A DNA stretch of 64,000 nucleotides from Parasediminibacterium sp051861445. GTDB taxonomy: Bacteria; Bacteroidota; Bacteroidia; Chitinophagales; Chitinophagaceae. Position 1 is the stretch's first letter; every line of letters begins with the position of its first letter. Shown piece after piece: positions 55,717 to 64,000 of the stretch. The DNA lies in the NCBI GenBank assembly GCA_051861445.1, contig JBHYCS010000002.1, forward strand, positions 1 to 64,000, in the 5' to 3' direction. The position numbers and the translations under genes are program-made. The notes below the pieces were generated by a model, which searched no databases, was not told where the DNA came from, and saw only the letters and a program-made list of their open reading frames with translations.

Positions 55717-57060
55717 ATGAAATTATCTTTTTTATCTAAATTAAAAAATAAACACTTTTTAGCACTTGTTGGTAATGCAATTATATCTGTATTTAGTGTG
55801 GCTACAATTTGGGTTTTGTATAGAGCCTTAGAAAAAGCAGATGTTGGTATTTGGTTTTACTTTTTAACTGTTACAGGTTTAGCAGACGCCTTAAGAAATG
55901 GACTTTTAACCACAGCTACCATTAAATTTTATGCTGGTACAGATACTGATAGAGCAAAAAATGTATTAGGTTCTGTTTGGTATTTGGCAATTGCACTCAC
56001 AGCAATTTTAATTGGAATAAATGCTATTTCGCTATTTTGGTTGCAACAAGTACAAGCTACCGATGCAATTATTGTTATTAAGTGGTTTGGTATTACAATA
56101 CTAAGTTCATTACCATTTAATGTTACTTTCTGGATTTTGGTTGCAGATGAAGATTACTTTAAAATTTTGTGGTTACGTTTTATCAATAGCGGTTCTATGA
56201 TTGTTTTAATTGCCACAATGGCCATTATGAAAGAATCTAGCCTTGAACGTTTACTTTGGATTAATCTAGGCACCAACATTTTAACAAGCTTTATTTGTGT
56301 AGTTGGTGGTCATGCACGTTTAAACACTTTTTTTTACAAATCAAAAGATACTATTAAAGAACTGTTTCACTTTGGTAAATACAGTTTAGCCACCAATATT
56401 AGCTCTAACCTTTTAAGTAGTTTAAATACGTTTGTGATCAACTTTACGCTTGGCCCTTCGGCTGTTGCTATTTACAATATTCCCAATCGTTTAATGGAAA
56501 TAATAGAAATACCATTAAGAAGTTTTATTGGCACAGGTATGTCTGCTATGGCTACGGCTTATAATAATAACGACATGCAACAAGTTACCCATATTACCAA
56601 AAAGTATGCAGGTATGCTTACTTATGTGTTTATTCCTGTTGCTATTGGCACCTTTTTTTTAGCAGATTTTGCTGTAAGCCTTTTAGGCGGTGGAAAATAC
56701 TTAGATACAGAAGCACCCAATATTTTAAGAATGTTTATGTTCTTTGCTATCTTATATCCTATTGATCGATTCAATGGAGTTACATTGGATATTATTCATC
56801 AACCAAAAATAAATTTTTATAAAGTTTTGGTAATGCTAGTAGTAAACATGTCAGTAGCATTTTTAGGATTTTACTTTTTCAAAAACCTGTACGGCGTTGC
56901 TATTGCTACACCATTTACCTTATTAGCTGGGTTGTTATTTGGATATTTTCATTTAAAAAAACATATTCATTACTCATTTAGTGGTATTTTGCAAACAGGC
57001 TACACCGAACTAACTTTTTTAACTGCTAAACTATTCAAGAAAAATAAAGTAACCCCTTAA
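55717..57060 (+). CDS. Wzx-like polysaccharide flippase (MATE/MOP superfamily)
   Basis: 447 residues with 12 or more membrane helices. 'GNAIISVFSVATIWVLYRALEKADVG' begins the typical MOP fold, and 'YNIPNRLMEIIEIPLRSF' and 'MFMFFAILYPIDRFNG' are mid-protein blocks common to O-antigen flippases. It should move lipid-linked oligosaccharide across the inner membrane. The stop overlaps the next gene's ATG by 1 bp (TAATG), starting a glycosyltransferase operon. Confidence 0.9.
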   Translation: MKLSFLSKLKNKHFLALVGNAIISVFSVATIWVLYRALEKADVGIWFYFLTVTGLADALRNGLLTTATIKFYAGTDTDRAKNVLGSVWYLAIALTAILIGINAISLFWLQQVQATDAIIVIKWFGITILSSLPFNVTFWILVADEDYFKILWLRFINSGSMIVLIATMAIMKESSLERLLWINLGTNILTSFICVVGGHARLNTFFYKSKDTIKELFHFGKYSLATNISSNLLSSLNTFVINFTLGPSAVAIYNIPNRLMEIIEIPLRSFIGTGMSAMATAYNNNDMQQVTHITKKYAGMLTYVFIPVAIGTFFLADFAVSLLGGGKYLDTEAPNILRMFMFFAILYPIDRFNGVTLDIIHQPKINFYKVLVMLVVNMSVAFLGFYFFKNLYGVAIATPFTLLAGLLFGYFHLKKHIHYSFSGILQTGYTELTFLTAKLFKKNKVTP

Positions 57061-57902
57061 TGCGAATAGCACATCTTATATTGGCCCATACTAACCCTAA
57101 ACAATTAGAACGACTTGTAAAAAAATTACAACATCATAAAGCTGATTTTTACATTCACATCGATGCAAAAACCGATATTGAACCATTTTTTTATTTAGAA
57201 GAATTTAGCCAAGTAACATTTATTAAAAAAAGAGAAAAGGTTTTTTGGGGAGCCTACAGTATTGTTCAAGCAACCATCAATTCTTTTGAAGAAATTTTAG
57301 CTTCAGAAAAAAAGTACTCTTATATTAATCTTCTTAGCGGTCAAGATTATCCTTTACAAAGTGCAGAAAACATTTATCAATTTTTAAATACTCATCAAGA
57401 TCAAGCCTTTACAGAATATTTATTGGTTGAAGATGAATGGCATGAAGCTATTACAAGATTAAGCCAATATCATTTTACAGATTACAAATTTGTGGGTAAA
57501 TACTTTATTGAACGAATCATAAAAATGATTTCTCCAAAACGAAAACTACCCAACGATTTAATTGCCGTAGGTCGTTCTCAATGGTTTACAATTGCTCCTG
57601 TTCATGCATCATACATAGTAGCATATTTACAAAACAATAAAAAAGTAAAACGCTTCTTTAAATTAACTTGGGGAAGCGATGAAATTATTTTTCAAACCAT
57701 TTTATACAACTCACCATTTAGGAAAGATATGGTGAACGATAATTTAAGATATATCGATTGGAGCGAAAAACAAGCTAGTCCGAAAACATTAACCATGCAA
57801 GATGCCGATTTACTAATGAATAGTGGTAAACTATTTGCTCGCAAGTTTAACGAATCGGTTGACATAGCTATTTTAGATTATATAGATTCTAAAACACAAT
57901 AG
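57060..57902 (+). CDS. Core-2/I-branching (GT14-like) glycosyltransferase, copy A
   Basis: 280 residues. Opening 'MRIAHLILAHTNPKQLERLV', 'FYIHIDAKTD', 'NLLSGQDYPLQS', 'WGSDEIIFQTILYNSPF' and 'YIDWSEKQASPKTL' match the family typified by N-acetylglucosaminyl- and xylosyltransferases (GT14). No membrane anchor is present, unlike the eukaryotic members. It shares these motifs with the gene at 58987-59838. It adds a sugar to the growing surface polysaccharide; the donor is unknown. Confidence 0.9.
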   Translation: MRIAHLILAHTNPKQLERLVKKLQHHKADFYIHIDAKTDIEPFFYLEEFSQVTFIKKREKVFWGAYSIVQATINSFEEILASEKKYSYINLLSGQDYPLQSAENIYQFLNTHQDQAFTEYLLVEDEWHEAITRLSQYHFTDYKFVGKYFIERIIKMISPKRKLPNDLIAVGRSQWFTIAPVHASYIVAYLQNNKKVKRFFKLTWGSDEIIFQTILYNSPFRKDMVNDNLRYIDWSEKQASPKTLTMQDADLLMNSGKLFARKFNESVDIAILDYIDSKTQ

Positions 57903-57928
57903 CTTTTGTACCACATTTTAATTCAAGT

Positions 57929-58867
57929 ATGTTAAAAGAATCTATGCAAAAAGTATCTATCATTACTGTCAACTACAATAACAGCCATGTTACAGATGCA
58001 CTTTTGCAATCTATTTTTGCAACCAATACCTATACCAATATAGAAATTATTGTTGTAGATAATGCAAGCAAAGAAAATCCTGTACCAAATTGGCAGCGTC
58101 AATATCCTAACGTACAGTTTATAAGAAGTGAAGTAAATTTAGGTTTTGCAGGTGGCAACAATGTTGCTATTAAAGCAGCAACAGGTTATTATTTTTTTCT
58201 AGTAAATAATGATACCGAATTTACAGAAGGTTTAGTTGAAACATTGGTAAACACCATGAATCAACACCCACAAATAGGAATTATTTCTCCCAAAATAAAA
58301 TACTTTGATCAGCCAGAAACATTGCAGTATGCTGGCTATACACCCATGAATTATTTCACAGCAAGAAATAGTTGCATTGGTCAATTTGAAATAGACAAAG
58401 GGCAATACAACCACTTAACAGGCAAAACAGGTTATATACATGGTGCTGCAATGATGGTGAGTAAACATGCCATTGATAAGGCTGGATTAATGGCTGAAAA
58501 CTTTTTTTTGTATTACGAAGAAATAGATTGGTGCGATAGAATACAGCAACAAAACCTAGAAGCATGGGTAAATATGAATGCTTTAATTTTTCATAAAGAG
58601 TCAATTTCTGTTGGGAAAAACAGTGCTCTAAAAGAGTATTTTATGAATAGAAATAGAATTTTATTTATCAGAAAAAATGCAAATTTTTTACAGCAAATAA
58701 TTTTCTATGCCTATTTTTTACTACTCGTTGTTCCAAGAAATATATTTGCATATATAAAAAATGGAGATGTAGCATTTATTAAGCAGTTGCTGAAGGCAAT
58801 TTGGTGGAATTGTACCAACAAAACAGATAGCAACTATTTAGGATTTACATTTAAAACAAAATCCTAA
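57929..58867 (+). CDS. Glycosyltransferase family 2 (rhamnosyl-like)
   Basis: 312 residues. The GT-A core includes 'KVSIITVNYNNSHVTDALL', 'VVDNASKENP', 'SEVNLGFAGGNNVAIK' and the metal site 'FLVNNDTEF', then 'GAAMMVSKHAIDKAG' and the acidic 'YYEEIDWCDRIQQ'. This pattern is that of rhamnosyltransferase-type GT2 enzymes. A hydrophobic patch near the C-terminus ('IIFYAYFLLLVVPRNIF') may sit on the membrane. A second Met at residue 6 is a possible start. Confidence 0.9.
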   Translation: MLKESMQKVSIITVNYNNSHVTDALLQSIFATNTYTNIEIIVVDNASKENPVPNWQRQYPNVQFIRSEVNLGFAGGNNVAIKAATGYYFFLVNNDTEFTEGLVETLVNTMNQHPQIGIISPKIKYFDQPETLQYAGYTPMNYFTARNSCIGQFEIDKGQYNHLTGKTGYIHGAAMMVSKHAIDKAGLMAENFFLYYEEIDWCDRIQQQNLEAWVNMNALIFHKESISVGKNSALKEYFMNRNRILFIRKNANFLQQIIFYAYFLLLVVPRNIFAYIKNGDVAFIKQLLKAIWWNCTNKTDSNYLGFTFKTKS

Positions 58868-58912
58868 CTTTTTTAAAAACCTAATTTCAATATTCTACTG
58901 CAAAAAACCGAA

Positions 58913-58948
58913 AGATTAAAAAAACCTTAAAATTAATTTTTTTAATCT
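58913..58948. terminator. AT-only hairpin between two glycosyltransferase genes
   Basis: AGATTAAAAAAA and TTTTTTTAATCT form a 12-bp perfect inverted repeat around a 12-nt loop in the 119-bp gap. With no GC content it would be a weak terminator or an attenuator that lowers expression of the downstream genes. Confidence 0.35.
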
Positions 58949-58986
58949 AAATTTAATTTCTGAAAACTAACTAAGCAGTACCGATT

Positions 58987-59838
58987 TTGAAAGTTGCACA
59001 TTTAATTCTTACGTATACAGACCCTCAACAAACCGAAAGGATGATAAGAAACTTATCACATCCTGACTTTGATTTTTATATACATGTTGACAAGAAAATT
59101 GATATTCAGCCACATCTATATTTAGCCGATTTACCAAATGTTTATCTCATTAAAAATAGAATTGAGGTAAGATGGGCAGGTTATAATACCGTAAAAGCAA
59201 CCTTTAGTTGCATTAAGGAAATTGAATCTACGGGTATAAAATATGGATATATTAATTTTTTAAGCGGTCAAGATTATCCTATTAAACCTGCTGAATATAT
59301 TCTTCAATTTTTACAACAACACAATGGTAAATTGTTTATAGAAGCCATTAACATTGAACAAGACGTTAAAGAAGATTTATCTAAATTAAATAGATACCAT
59401 TTTGTAAACCTTAAATTTTGGGGTAAATACAAATTAGAACGAATTTTTAATTTTTTACTGGGCCCAAGAAAAATTCCACTACAATTAGTAATCTATGGTA
59501 AAGCCATGTTTTGGATGCTTACACAAGAAGCTGCTAATTATGTGGTAGATACGGTAGAAAAAAATCCGAAACTGTTACACTTTTTTCAATACTCATGGGG
59601 TTGTGATGAGTTTGTGTTTCAAACCATATTAATGAATTCGCATTTTAAAGAGGCTGTTACCAACAACCATTGTAGATATATCGATTGGTCTGCTGGTGGT
59701 CCACATCCTAAAACATTGGGTAAAGAAGATTTTGAAAATTTAATGCAGACAGAACATTTATTTGCAAGAAAATTCAAAAGCAGTCACGATAAAGAAATTT
59801 TAGATTTAATAGATACACATATTCACAAGAACATTTAA
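58987..59838 (+). CDS. Core-2/I-branching (GT14-like) glycosyltransferase, copy B, TTG start
   Basis: 283 residues. It parallels the gene at 57060: 'KVAHLILTYTDPQQTERMI', 'FYIHVDKKID', 'NFLSGQDYPIKP', 'WGCDEFVFQTILMNSHF', 'YIDWSAGGPHPKTLG'. The only sensible start is TTG at 58987: its product aligns exactly with the start of copy A, and a TAA stop lies five codons upstream. The two genes probably arose by duplication and have diverged, so they likely use different acceptors or donors. Confidence 0.88.
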   Translation: MKVAHLILTYTDPQQTERMIRNLSHPDFDFYIHVDKKIDIQPHLYLADLPNVYLIKNRIEVRWAGYNTVKATFSCIKEIESTGIKYGYINFLSGQDYPIKPAEYILQFLQQHNGKLFIEAINIEQDVKEDLSKLNRYHFVNLKFWGKYKLERIFNFLLGPRKIPLQLVIYGKAMFWMLTQEAANYVVDTVEKNPKLLHFFQYSWGCDEFVFQTILMNSHFKEAVTNNHCRYIDWSAGGPHPKTLGKEDFENLMQTEHLFARKFKSSHDKEILDLIDTHIHKNI

Positions 59839-59839
59839 A

Positions 59840-60211
59840 ATGGCAGAACTACTTACGCTTAAAACATTTAAAGACAACAGAGGTGCACTTACCGTATTAG
59901 ACAGAGTAGTTCCTTTTGAAATTAAAAGACTATTTTACATTTATGGTGTAGACGAATCGTTAAGAGGTGGTCATAGACACCATTCAACAAGGCAAGCGGC
60001 AATTTGCATACAAGGAAGTTGCATTATCACCAATCATAATGGCGAATTTGAAGAAGAATTTAATTTAGATACGCCTGATAAATGCTTGATTTTAGAACCA
60101 AAAGATTGGCATGTAATGCATCATTTTACCCCAGATGCAATTTTATTGGTACTTGCTTCTACAGCATTTGATCCTGCAGATTATATTTTTGACCCTTACG
60201 AAAAAAAATGA
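59840..60211 (+). CDS. dTDP-4-keto-6-deoxyglucose 3,4-ketoisomerase (FdtA/QdtA-like)
   Basis: 123 residues, a single cupin of the FdtA/WxcM family. 'DNRGALTVLDRVVPFEIKRL' is the classic N-terminus, and 'RGGHRHHSTRQAAICIQG' carries the active-site His residues. The enzyme moves the keto group from C4 to C3 of a dTDP-6-deoxyhexose. Which C4 stereoisomer it makes (FdtA versus QdtA) cannot be read here. Its stop overlaps the aminotransferase gene by 4 bp (ATGA). Confidence 0.9.
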   Translation: MAELLTLKTFKDNRGALTVLDRVVPFEIKRLFYIYGVDESLRGGHRHHSTRQAAICIQGSCIITNHNGEFEEEFNLDTPDKCLILEPKDWHVMHHFTPDAILLVLASTAFDPADYIFDPYEKK

Positions 60212-61308
60212 TACCGTACGAAAATTTAAAAAAACTAAATCAACCATTTGAAGCCGCATTTACATCTCGTTTCAATGAGTTTTTAAACAGTGGTTGGTAT
60301 ATTTTAGGTAAAGAAGTTGCAGCTTTTGAAAACGCATTTGCCCAATGGCACAATACACCTTATGTGGTTGGCGTTGCTAACGGATTAGATGCATTGGTAC
60401 TGAGTTTAAAAGCTTGCAATTTTCCAGAAAATGCAGAAGTTATTGTTCCTTCAAATACATATATAGCCAGTATTTTAGCAATTATGCAAGCAGGCTTAGT
60501 TCCTGTTTTAGCCGAACCTAATTTAGATACATACAACATTTCTCCAAAAGCTATTGAGCAATGTATTACACCCAATACAAAAGCCATAATGGTGGTGCAT
60601 TTATACGGCAAATGTTGTGAAATGGAGGCTATAGAAACCATTTGCCAACAACATCAACTAAAATTGATTGAAGATTGTGCCCAATCTCATGGAGCTACTT
60701 GCAATAGAAGACTTGCAGGCACATTCGGCGATTTTGCTGCCTTTAGTTTTTATCCTACAAAAAACTTAGGAGCTTTAGGCGATGCAGGTGCTATTATCTG
60801 TAAAACAGAAGCCGATTATTTGGCTTTAAAACAATTGCGTAATTATGGTTCTAGCAAAAAATACCATAACGAAGTAGTGGGCTACAATTCTCGTTTAGAC
60901 GAAATTCAGGCTGCATTTTTAAGCATTAAACTTCCTTTTTTAACTGAAATAAATAACCATAAAAGGGCGATTGCTCATTTATACAATACAAAACTAGATC
61001 GTTCTAAATTTGTTTTGCCAGACATTTCAGATACGGCAACTTATTTTGATGTATACCATATTTACAACATTAGAACAACAAAACGAGATGAGCTTAAAGC
61101 TTATTTATTAAACAACAATATTCAAACAGAAATTCATTATCCTGTTGCTCCACATCAACAAAATGCACTAAAACATTTGTTTAAAACCAAACAATATCCT
61201 ATTGCAGAAACAATTCATCAAACAACGTTAAGTTTACCTTGCTCCTTTGCCCATACATTCGAAGAAATAGAAAAGGTAATTGAAGTGATGAATGCATTTG
61301 AAGGCTAA
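60208..61308 (+). CDS. Sugar 3-aminotransferase (DegT/DnrJ/EryC1 family, FdtB/QdtB-like)
   Basis: 366 residues. PLP-binding features: 'GVANGLDALVLSL', 'EDCAQSHGA' (Asp holding the pyridine) and the Schiff-base Lys in 'SFYPTKNLGALGDAG'; 'GYNSRLDEIQAAFL' is also diagnostic. It adds an amino group to the 3-keto sugar made by the preceding ketoisomerase, giving a dTDP-3-amino-3,6-dideoxyhexose. An N-acetyltransferase that would finish the sugar is not adjacent. The 4-bp overlap implies coupled translation. Confidence 0.93.
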   Translation: MIPYENLKKLNQPFEAAFTSRFNEFLNSGWYILGKEVAAFENAFAQWHNTPYVVGVANGLDALVLSLKACNFPENAEVIVPSNTYIASILAIMQAGLVPVLAEPNLDTYNISPKAIEQCITPNTKAIMVVHLYGKCCEMEAIETICQQHQLKLIEDCAQSHGATCNRRLAGTFGDFAAFSFYPTKNLGALGDAGAIICKTEADYLALKQLRNYGSSKKYHNEVVGYNSRLDEIQAAFLSIKLPFLTEINNHKRAIAHLYNTKLDRSKFVLPDISDTATYFDVYHIYNIRTTKRDELKAYLLNNNIQTEIHYPVAPHQQNALKHLFKTKQYPIAETIHQTTLSLPCSFAHTFEEIEKVIEVMNAFEG

Positions 61309-61436
61309 ACAATCAATAGCAACAAAAAACACAGTACATTTAGAATACAATTTAATTGTTGCTCTATAAAAAAAATGGTGTAACATTATCTTAGAAAATT
61401 CAACTAGCCCGTTTAAAAAATAGAAATAACTGTTAC

Positions 61437-62255
61437 ATGAGACCAATAGCCATTACGCCTTATGCACAAGAATGTTGGGATGCTTTAGAAAAAATTACCG
61501 ATGTAAAAGAGAAAACAAAAGCAGCTTATCAGCAATTGCGTAAAAGCGGAGAACCAGAAGTATCGATTGTAATTCCTGCATATAACGAAGAAAAAAATAT
61601 TGTTCAAACCCTATATTCTCTCTGCAATAATATCACTTCAAAATCGGTGGAAATTATTGTAGTAAACAACAACTCAAAAGACAACACAGCAAGTTTAGTA
61701 GAAGCATGTGGTGTTACCTGTGTATTGGAAACAAAACAGGGTATTACCAATGCAAGAAATGGAGGTTTAGCACATGCTACAGGTAAATATGTTTTAAATG
61801 CCGATGCAGATTCTATTTATCCCAAACAATGGGTTGAAGAAATGGTAAAGCCTTTTGATAAATATCCAAATGTATGTTCAGTATATGGTAGATTTTCGTT
61901 TATACCCGTAGGAAATACAGGAAGATTTACCTATTTCTTTTACGAATACATTGCAGATTTTATGCGTTGGCTAAATAAATATATTAAAGATGAGGCTGTA
62001 AATGTGTATGGTTTTAATTCAGGATTTAGAAGAGAACAGGGCTTACAAGTTGATGGATTTAATCATCCTCCTGGAACAAATGAAGATGGTTGGTTGGCAT
62101 TAAAACTTCGAGAAAAAGGTTTTGGGAAATTATATTATGTTACCAACATTAACGCTTTAGTTTGGACAACCGACAGGCGTATTCAAATAGATGGTGGCAT
62201 TGTTAAAGGAACCATTAGACGCATTAAAAGAATGTTTTTTAAAGGCGAACGATAA
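61437..62255 (+). CDS. Glycosyltransferase family 2
   Basis: 272 residues. GT-A motifs: 'EVSIVIPAYNEEKNIVQTL', 'VVNNNSKDNTA', 'QGITNARNGGLAHATG', metal site 'LNADADSIYP', and 'TNEDGWLALKLREKG'. It adds a sugar during surface glycan synthesis; donor and acceptor are unknown. It lies 128 bp after the aminotransferase gene and 45 bp before the asparagine-synthase gene. Confidence 0.9.
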   Translation: MRPIAITPYAQECWDALEKITDVKEKTKAAYQQLRKSGEPEVSIVIPAYNEEKNIVQTLYSLCNNITSKSVEIIVVNNNSKDNTASLVEACGVTCVLETKQGITNARNGGLAHATGKYVLNADADSIYPKQWVEEMVKPFDKYPNVCSVYGRFSFIPVGNTGRFTYFFYEYIADFMRWLNKYIKDEAVNVYGFNSGFRREQGLQVDGFNHPPGTNEDGWLALKLREKGFGKLYYVTNINALVWTTDRRIQIDGGIVKGTIRRIKRMFFKGER

Positions 62256-62300
62256 TACTTTTTTGCTGTTATTTTACAAGTACATTTTTAAATAATTAGC

Positions 62301-64000
62301 ATGTGTGGTATTGCAGGTATTATTTCTCCCCATTCATCTTTAGAAAAAAAAGAAAGAGTGCAGCAAATGCTGCAAACGCTACAACATAGAGGGCCAGATG
62401 GTGAAGGTATGTGGCAAAATGAAGACAATACCGTATGCTTAGGTCATAGAAGATTGGCCATTTTAGATACATCTTCTAAAGCAAGCCAGCCATTTGCATA
62501 CTTACATTATAACCTCACTTATAACGGTGAAATTTACAATTACATCGAATTAAAACAACAGCTTCAGCAAGTTGGTTATGTATTTACTACCGAATCTGAT
62601 ACAGAAATAATTCCTGCTGCTTTTGATTATTGGGGAAAAGATTGCTTGCATCATTTTGATGGCATGTTTGCATTTGCTATTTACAATAGTAAAACAGATG
62701 AGCTGTTTATTGCTAGAGATAGATTTGGCGAGAAACCTTTGTACTACTATGCCAACTATCAACAAAGAGGAAAGTTTGAAGAATTTATTTTTGCTAGTGA
62801 AATGAAGGCATTATGGAAAATTGGTGTATCCAAACAATTGAATGGCACCATGATATTGAACTACATTACACTTGGTTTTACACAAAATCCTATTAAAAAA
62901 ACACAAACATTTTATAGTCAAATTTTATCATTACCTGCTGCTCATTACTTAGCCATTCAACCAAAATTGGGCAAAGTGCAAATGCGTAAATGGTATACAC
63001 TTTCTGCCACTTCTATAGATATTGTAAACCTCTCTGAAAACGATATTATTCATCAATTTAAACAACTACTACAAGTATCGGTTGAACGGCGTTTACGCAG
63101 TCATGTAGCAGTTGGTTGCTCTTTAAGTGGTGGTTTAGATAGTAGTGCAATAGCAGCAACAATTCTCCAAAACAATAATGCTAGTTTAAACACATTCTCT
63201 GCTATATTCCCTGATTTTGAAAAAGATGAATCTGCTTACATTCAAGCATTTCAACAACAGTTTCAACACACCAATTTTAATAGTCATTTCATTACACCTT
63301 CTGCTGTAGACTTACAAAACTATTGGCAACAATTCATGTATCATCAAGAAGAACCAATACAAAGCAGTAGCGTATTTACACAATTTATGGTGTATAAAAT
63401 GGCGAAAGAAAAAGGCGTAACTGTATTACTAGACGGACAAGGTGCTGATGAAATATTAGGTGGTTACACAAAGTATATTCCCTGGTATTTACAGCAGTTA
63501 ATGAAGCAAAATTTTACGCTATTTAAAAAAGAAAAACAGTTACTGCAACAAAATGAATTTTTAAAAAATTGGAATTACAAAAACTATGCTGCTGCTTTAT
63601 TTCCTGAAAAAGCAGCACAGCAACTGCAAAAAAAAGCCATTCAATTACAATTGCATCATCCACATATAGATATAGATTTTTACAGAAAATATTACAACGA
63701 CGATTCTTTACAAAAACCAATTATACATAGCCTTACAGATTTGCTTCGTTACAATACAACAACCAATGGCTTAGAAGAATTGTTACGCTATGCAGATAAA
63801 AATTCAATGGCTTTTAGTACCGAAATTCGTTTGCCTTTTTTGTATCATGAATTGGTTGAATTTGTATTTGGATTACCAGATAACTATAAAATAAGAGATG
63901 GCTTTACCAAATGGATTGTAAGAAAAGCATCAACCAATCTTTTACCTCAATCCATTGCTTGGCGTAAAGGAAAAATTGGCTACGAACCTCCACAAAAACA
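62301..64000 (+). CDS. asnB: Asparagine synthase (glutamine-hydrolysing), cut by right edge
   Basis: At least 566 residues from the ATG at 62301; the frame is open to the window end. Cys2 follows the start Met directly ('MCGIAGIIS'), giving the Ntn glutaminase nucleophile; 'LQHRGPDGEG' and 'YNGEIYNY' complete that domain. The synthetase half has the PP-loop 'SLSGGLDSSA' and 'DGQGADEILGGY'. It makes asparagine from aspartate, or, as such genes in polysaccharide clusters often do, amidates a uronic acid or related sugar. The context favours the second possibility without proving it. Confidence 0.92.
   Translation, partial: MCGIAGIISPHSSLEKKERVQQMLQTLQHRGPDGEGMWQNEDNTVCLGHRRLAILDTSSKASQPFAYLHYNLTYNGEIYNYIELKQQLQQVGYVFTTESDTEIIPAAFDYWGKDCLHHFDGMFAFAIYNSKTDELFIARDRFGEKPLYYYANYQQRGKFEEFIFASEMKALWKIGVSKQLNGTMILNYITLGFTQNPIKKTQTFYSQILSLPAAHYLAIQPKLGKVQMRKWYTLSATSIDIVNLSENDIIHQFKQLLQVSVERRLRSHVAVGCSLSGGLDSSAIAATILQNNNASLNTFSAIFPDFEKDESAYIQAFQQQFQHTNFNSHFITPSAVDLQNYWQQFMYHQEEPIQSSSVFTQFMVYKMAKEKGVTVLLDGQGADEILGGYTKYIPWYLQQLMKQNFTLFKKEKQLLQQNEFLKNWNYKNYAAALFPEKAAQQLQKKAIQLQLHHPHIDIDFYRKYYNDDSLQKPIIHSLTDLLRYNTTTNGLEELLRYADKNSMAFSTEIRLPFLYHELVEFVFGLPDNYKIRDGFTKWIVRKASTNLLPQSIAWRKGKIGYEPPQK

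Overview
The window is AT-rich DNA from a member of the Bacteroidota, most likely a Chitinophagaceae-type gliding or surface-attached bacterium. This rests on the SusC/SusD pair, several proteins ending in a type IX secretion (T9SS) type A sorting tail (the 'YPNP' block near the C-terminus), lipoboxes, few recognisable Shine-Dalgarno sites, and the gene families present. The exact genus cannot be fixed from sequence alone. No rRNA, tRNA, CRISPR array, prophage or insertion sequence was seen.

Region 1 (1-27.1 kb) is an alginate utilisation locus. A LacI-type regulator (23808-24830 +) is followed by a two-domain PL6 lyase. Opposite it runs a long minus-strand operon: SDR reductase, PL17 oligoalginate lyase, KdgF cupin, SusC, SusD, a T9SS beta-helix protein, KduI, an esterase, a T9SS-exported PL6, a beta-helix lipoprotein, an ACS-family MFS transporter, another PL6 and a large T9SS surface protein. 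A second large surface protein (1-2350, cut by the window edge) follows a terminator. The inferred flow is: surface cleavage by T9SS lyases, import by SusCD, periplasmic trimming by PL6/PL17 to unsaturated monomer, uptake by MFS, linearisation by KdgF, then reduction (SDR) and/or isomerisation (KduI) to KDG. KDG kinase and KDPG aldolase are not in the window. The same LacI-type operator appears in the divergent regulator/operon gap and upstream of the left-hand surface protein.

Region 2 (27-45 kb) is mostly housekeeping: a TPR protein, a DUF1015 protein, SerC, a cytidylyltransferase/GHMP-kinase-like fusion, a DUF502 membrane protein, a TetR-TolC-HlyD-RND efflux operon with a candidate operator and strong terminator, an L,D-transpeptidase, MnmH, an exported amidase, an OsmC protein and a membrane GT2.

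Region 3 (45-54.3 kb) holds an H-NOX gas sensor with a hybrid histidine kinase carrying the HNOBA domain (a predicted nitric-oxide pathway), then a GNAT, a small secreted protein, a membrane-anchored AraC regulator and a DUF4114/T9SS surface protein.

Region 4 (54.4-64 kb) is a surface-polysaccharide cluster: ATP-grasp protein, Wzx-like flippase, two GT14-like and two GT2 glycosyltransferases, an FdtA-like ketoisomerase with its aminotransferase partner (3-amino-3,6-dideoxyhexose synthesis), and an asparagine synthase cut by the right edge.

A short dispersed repeat occurs three times (11.3, 12.3 and 28.1 kb). One copy lies inside the signal-peptide coding region of the T9SS PL6 lyase.
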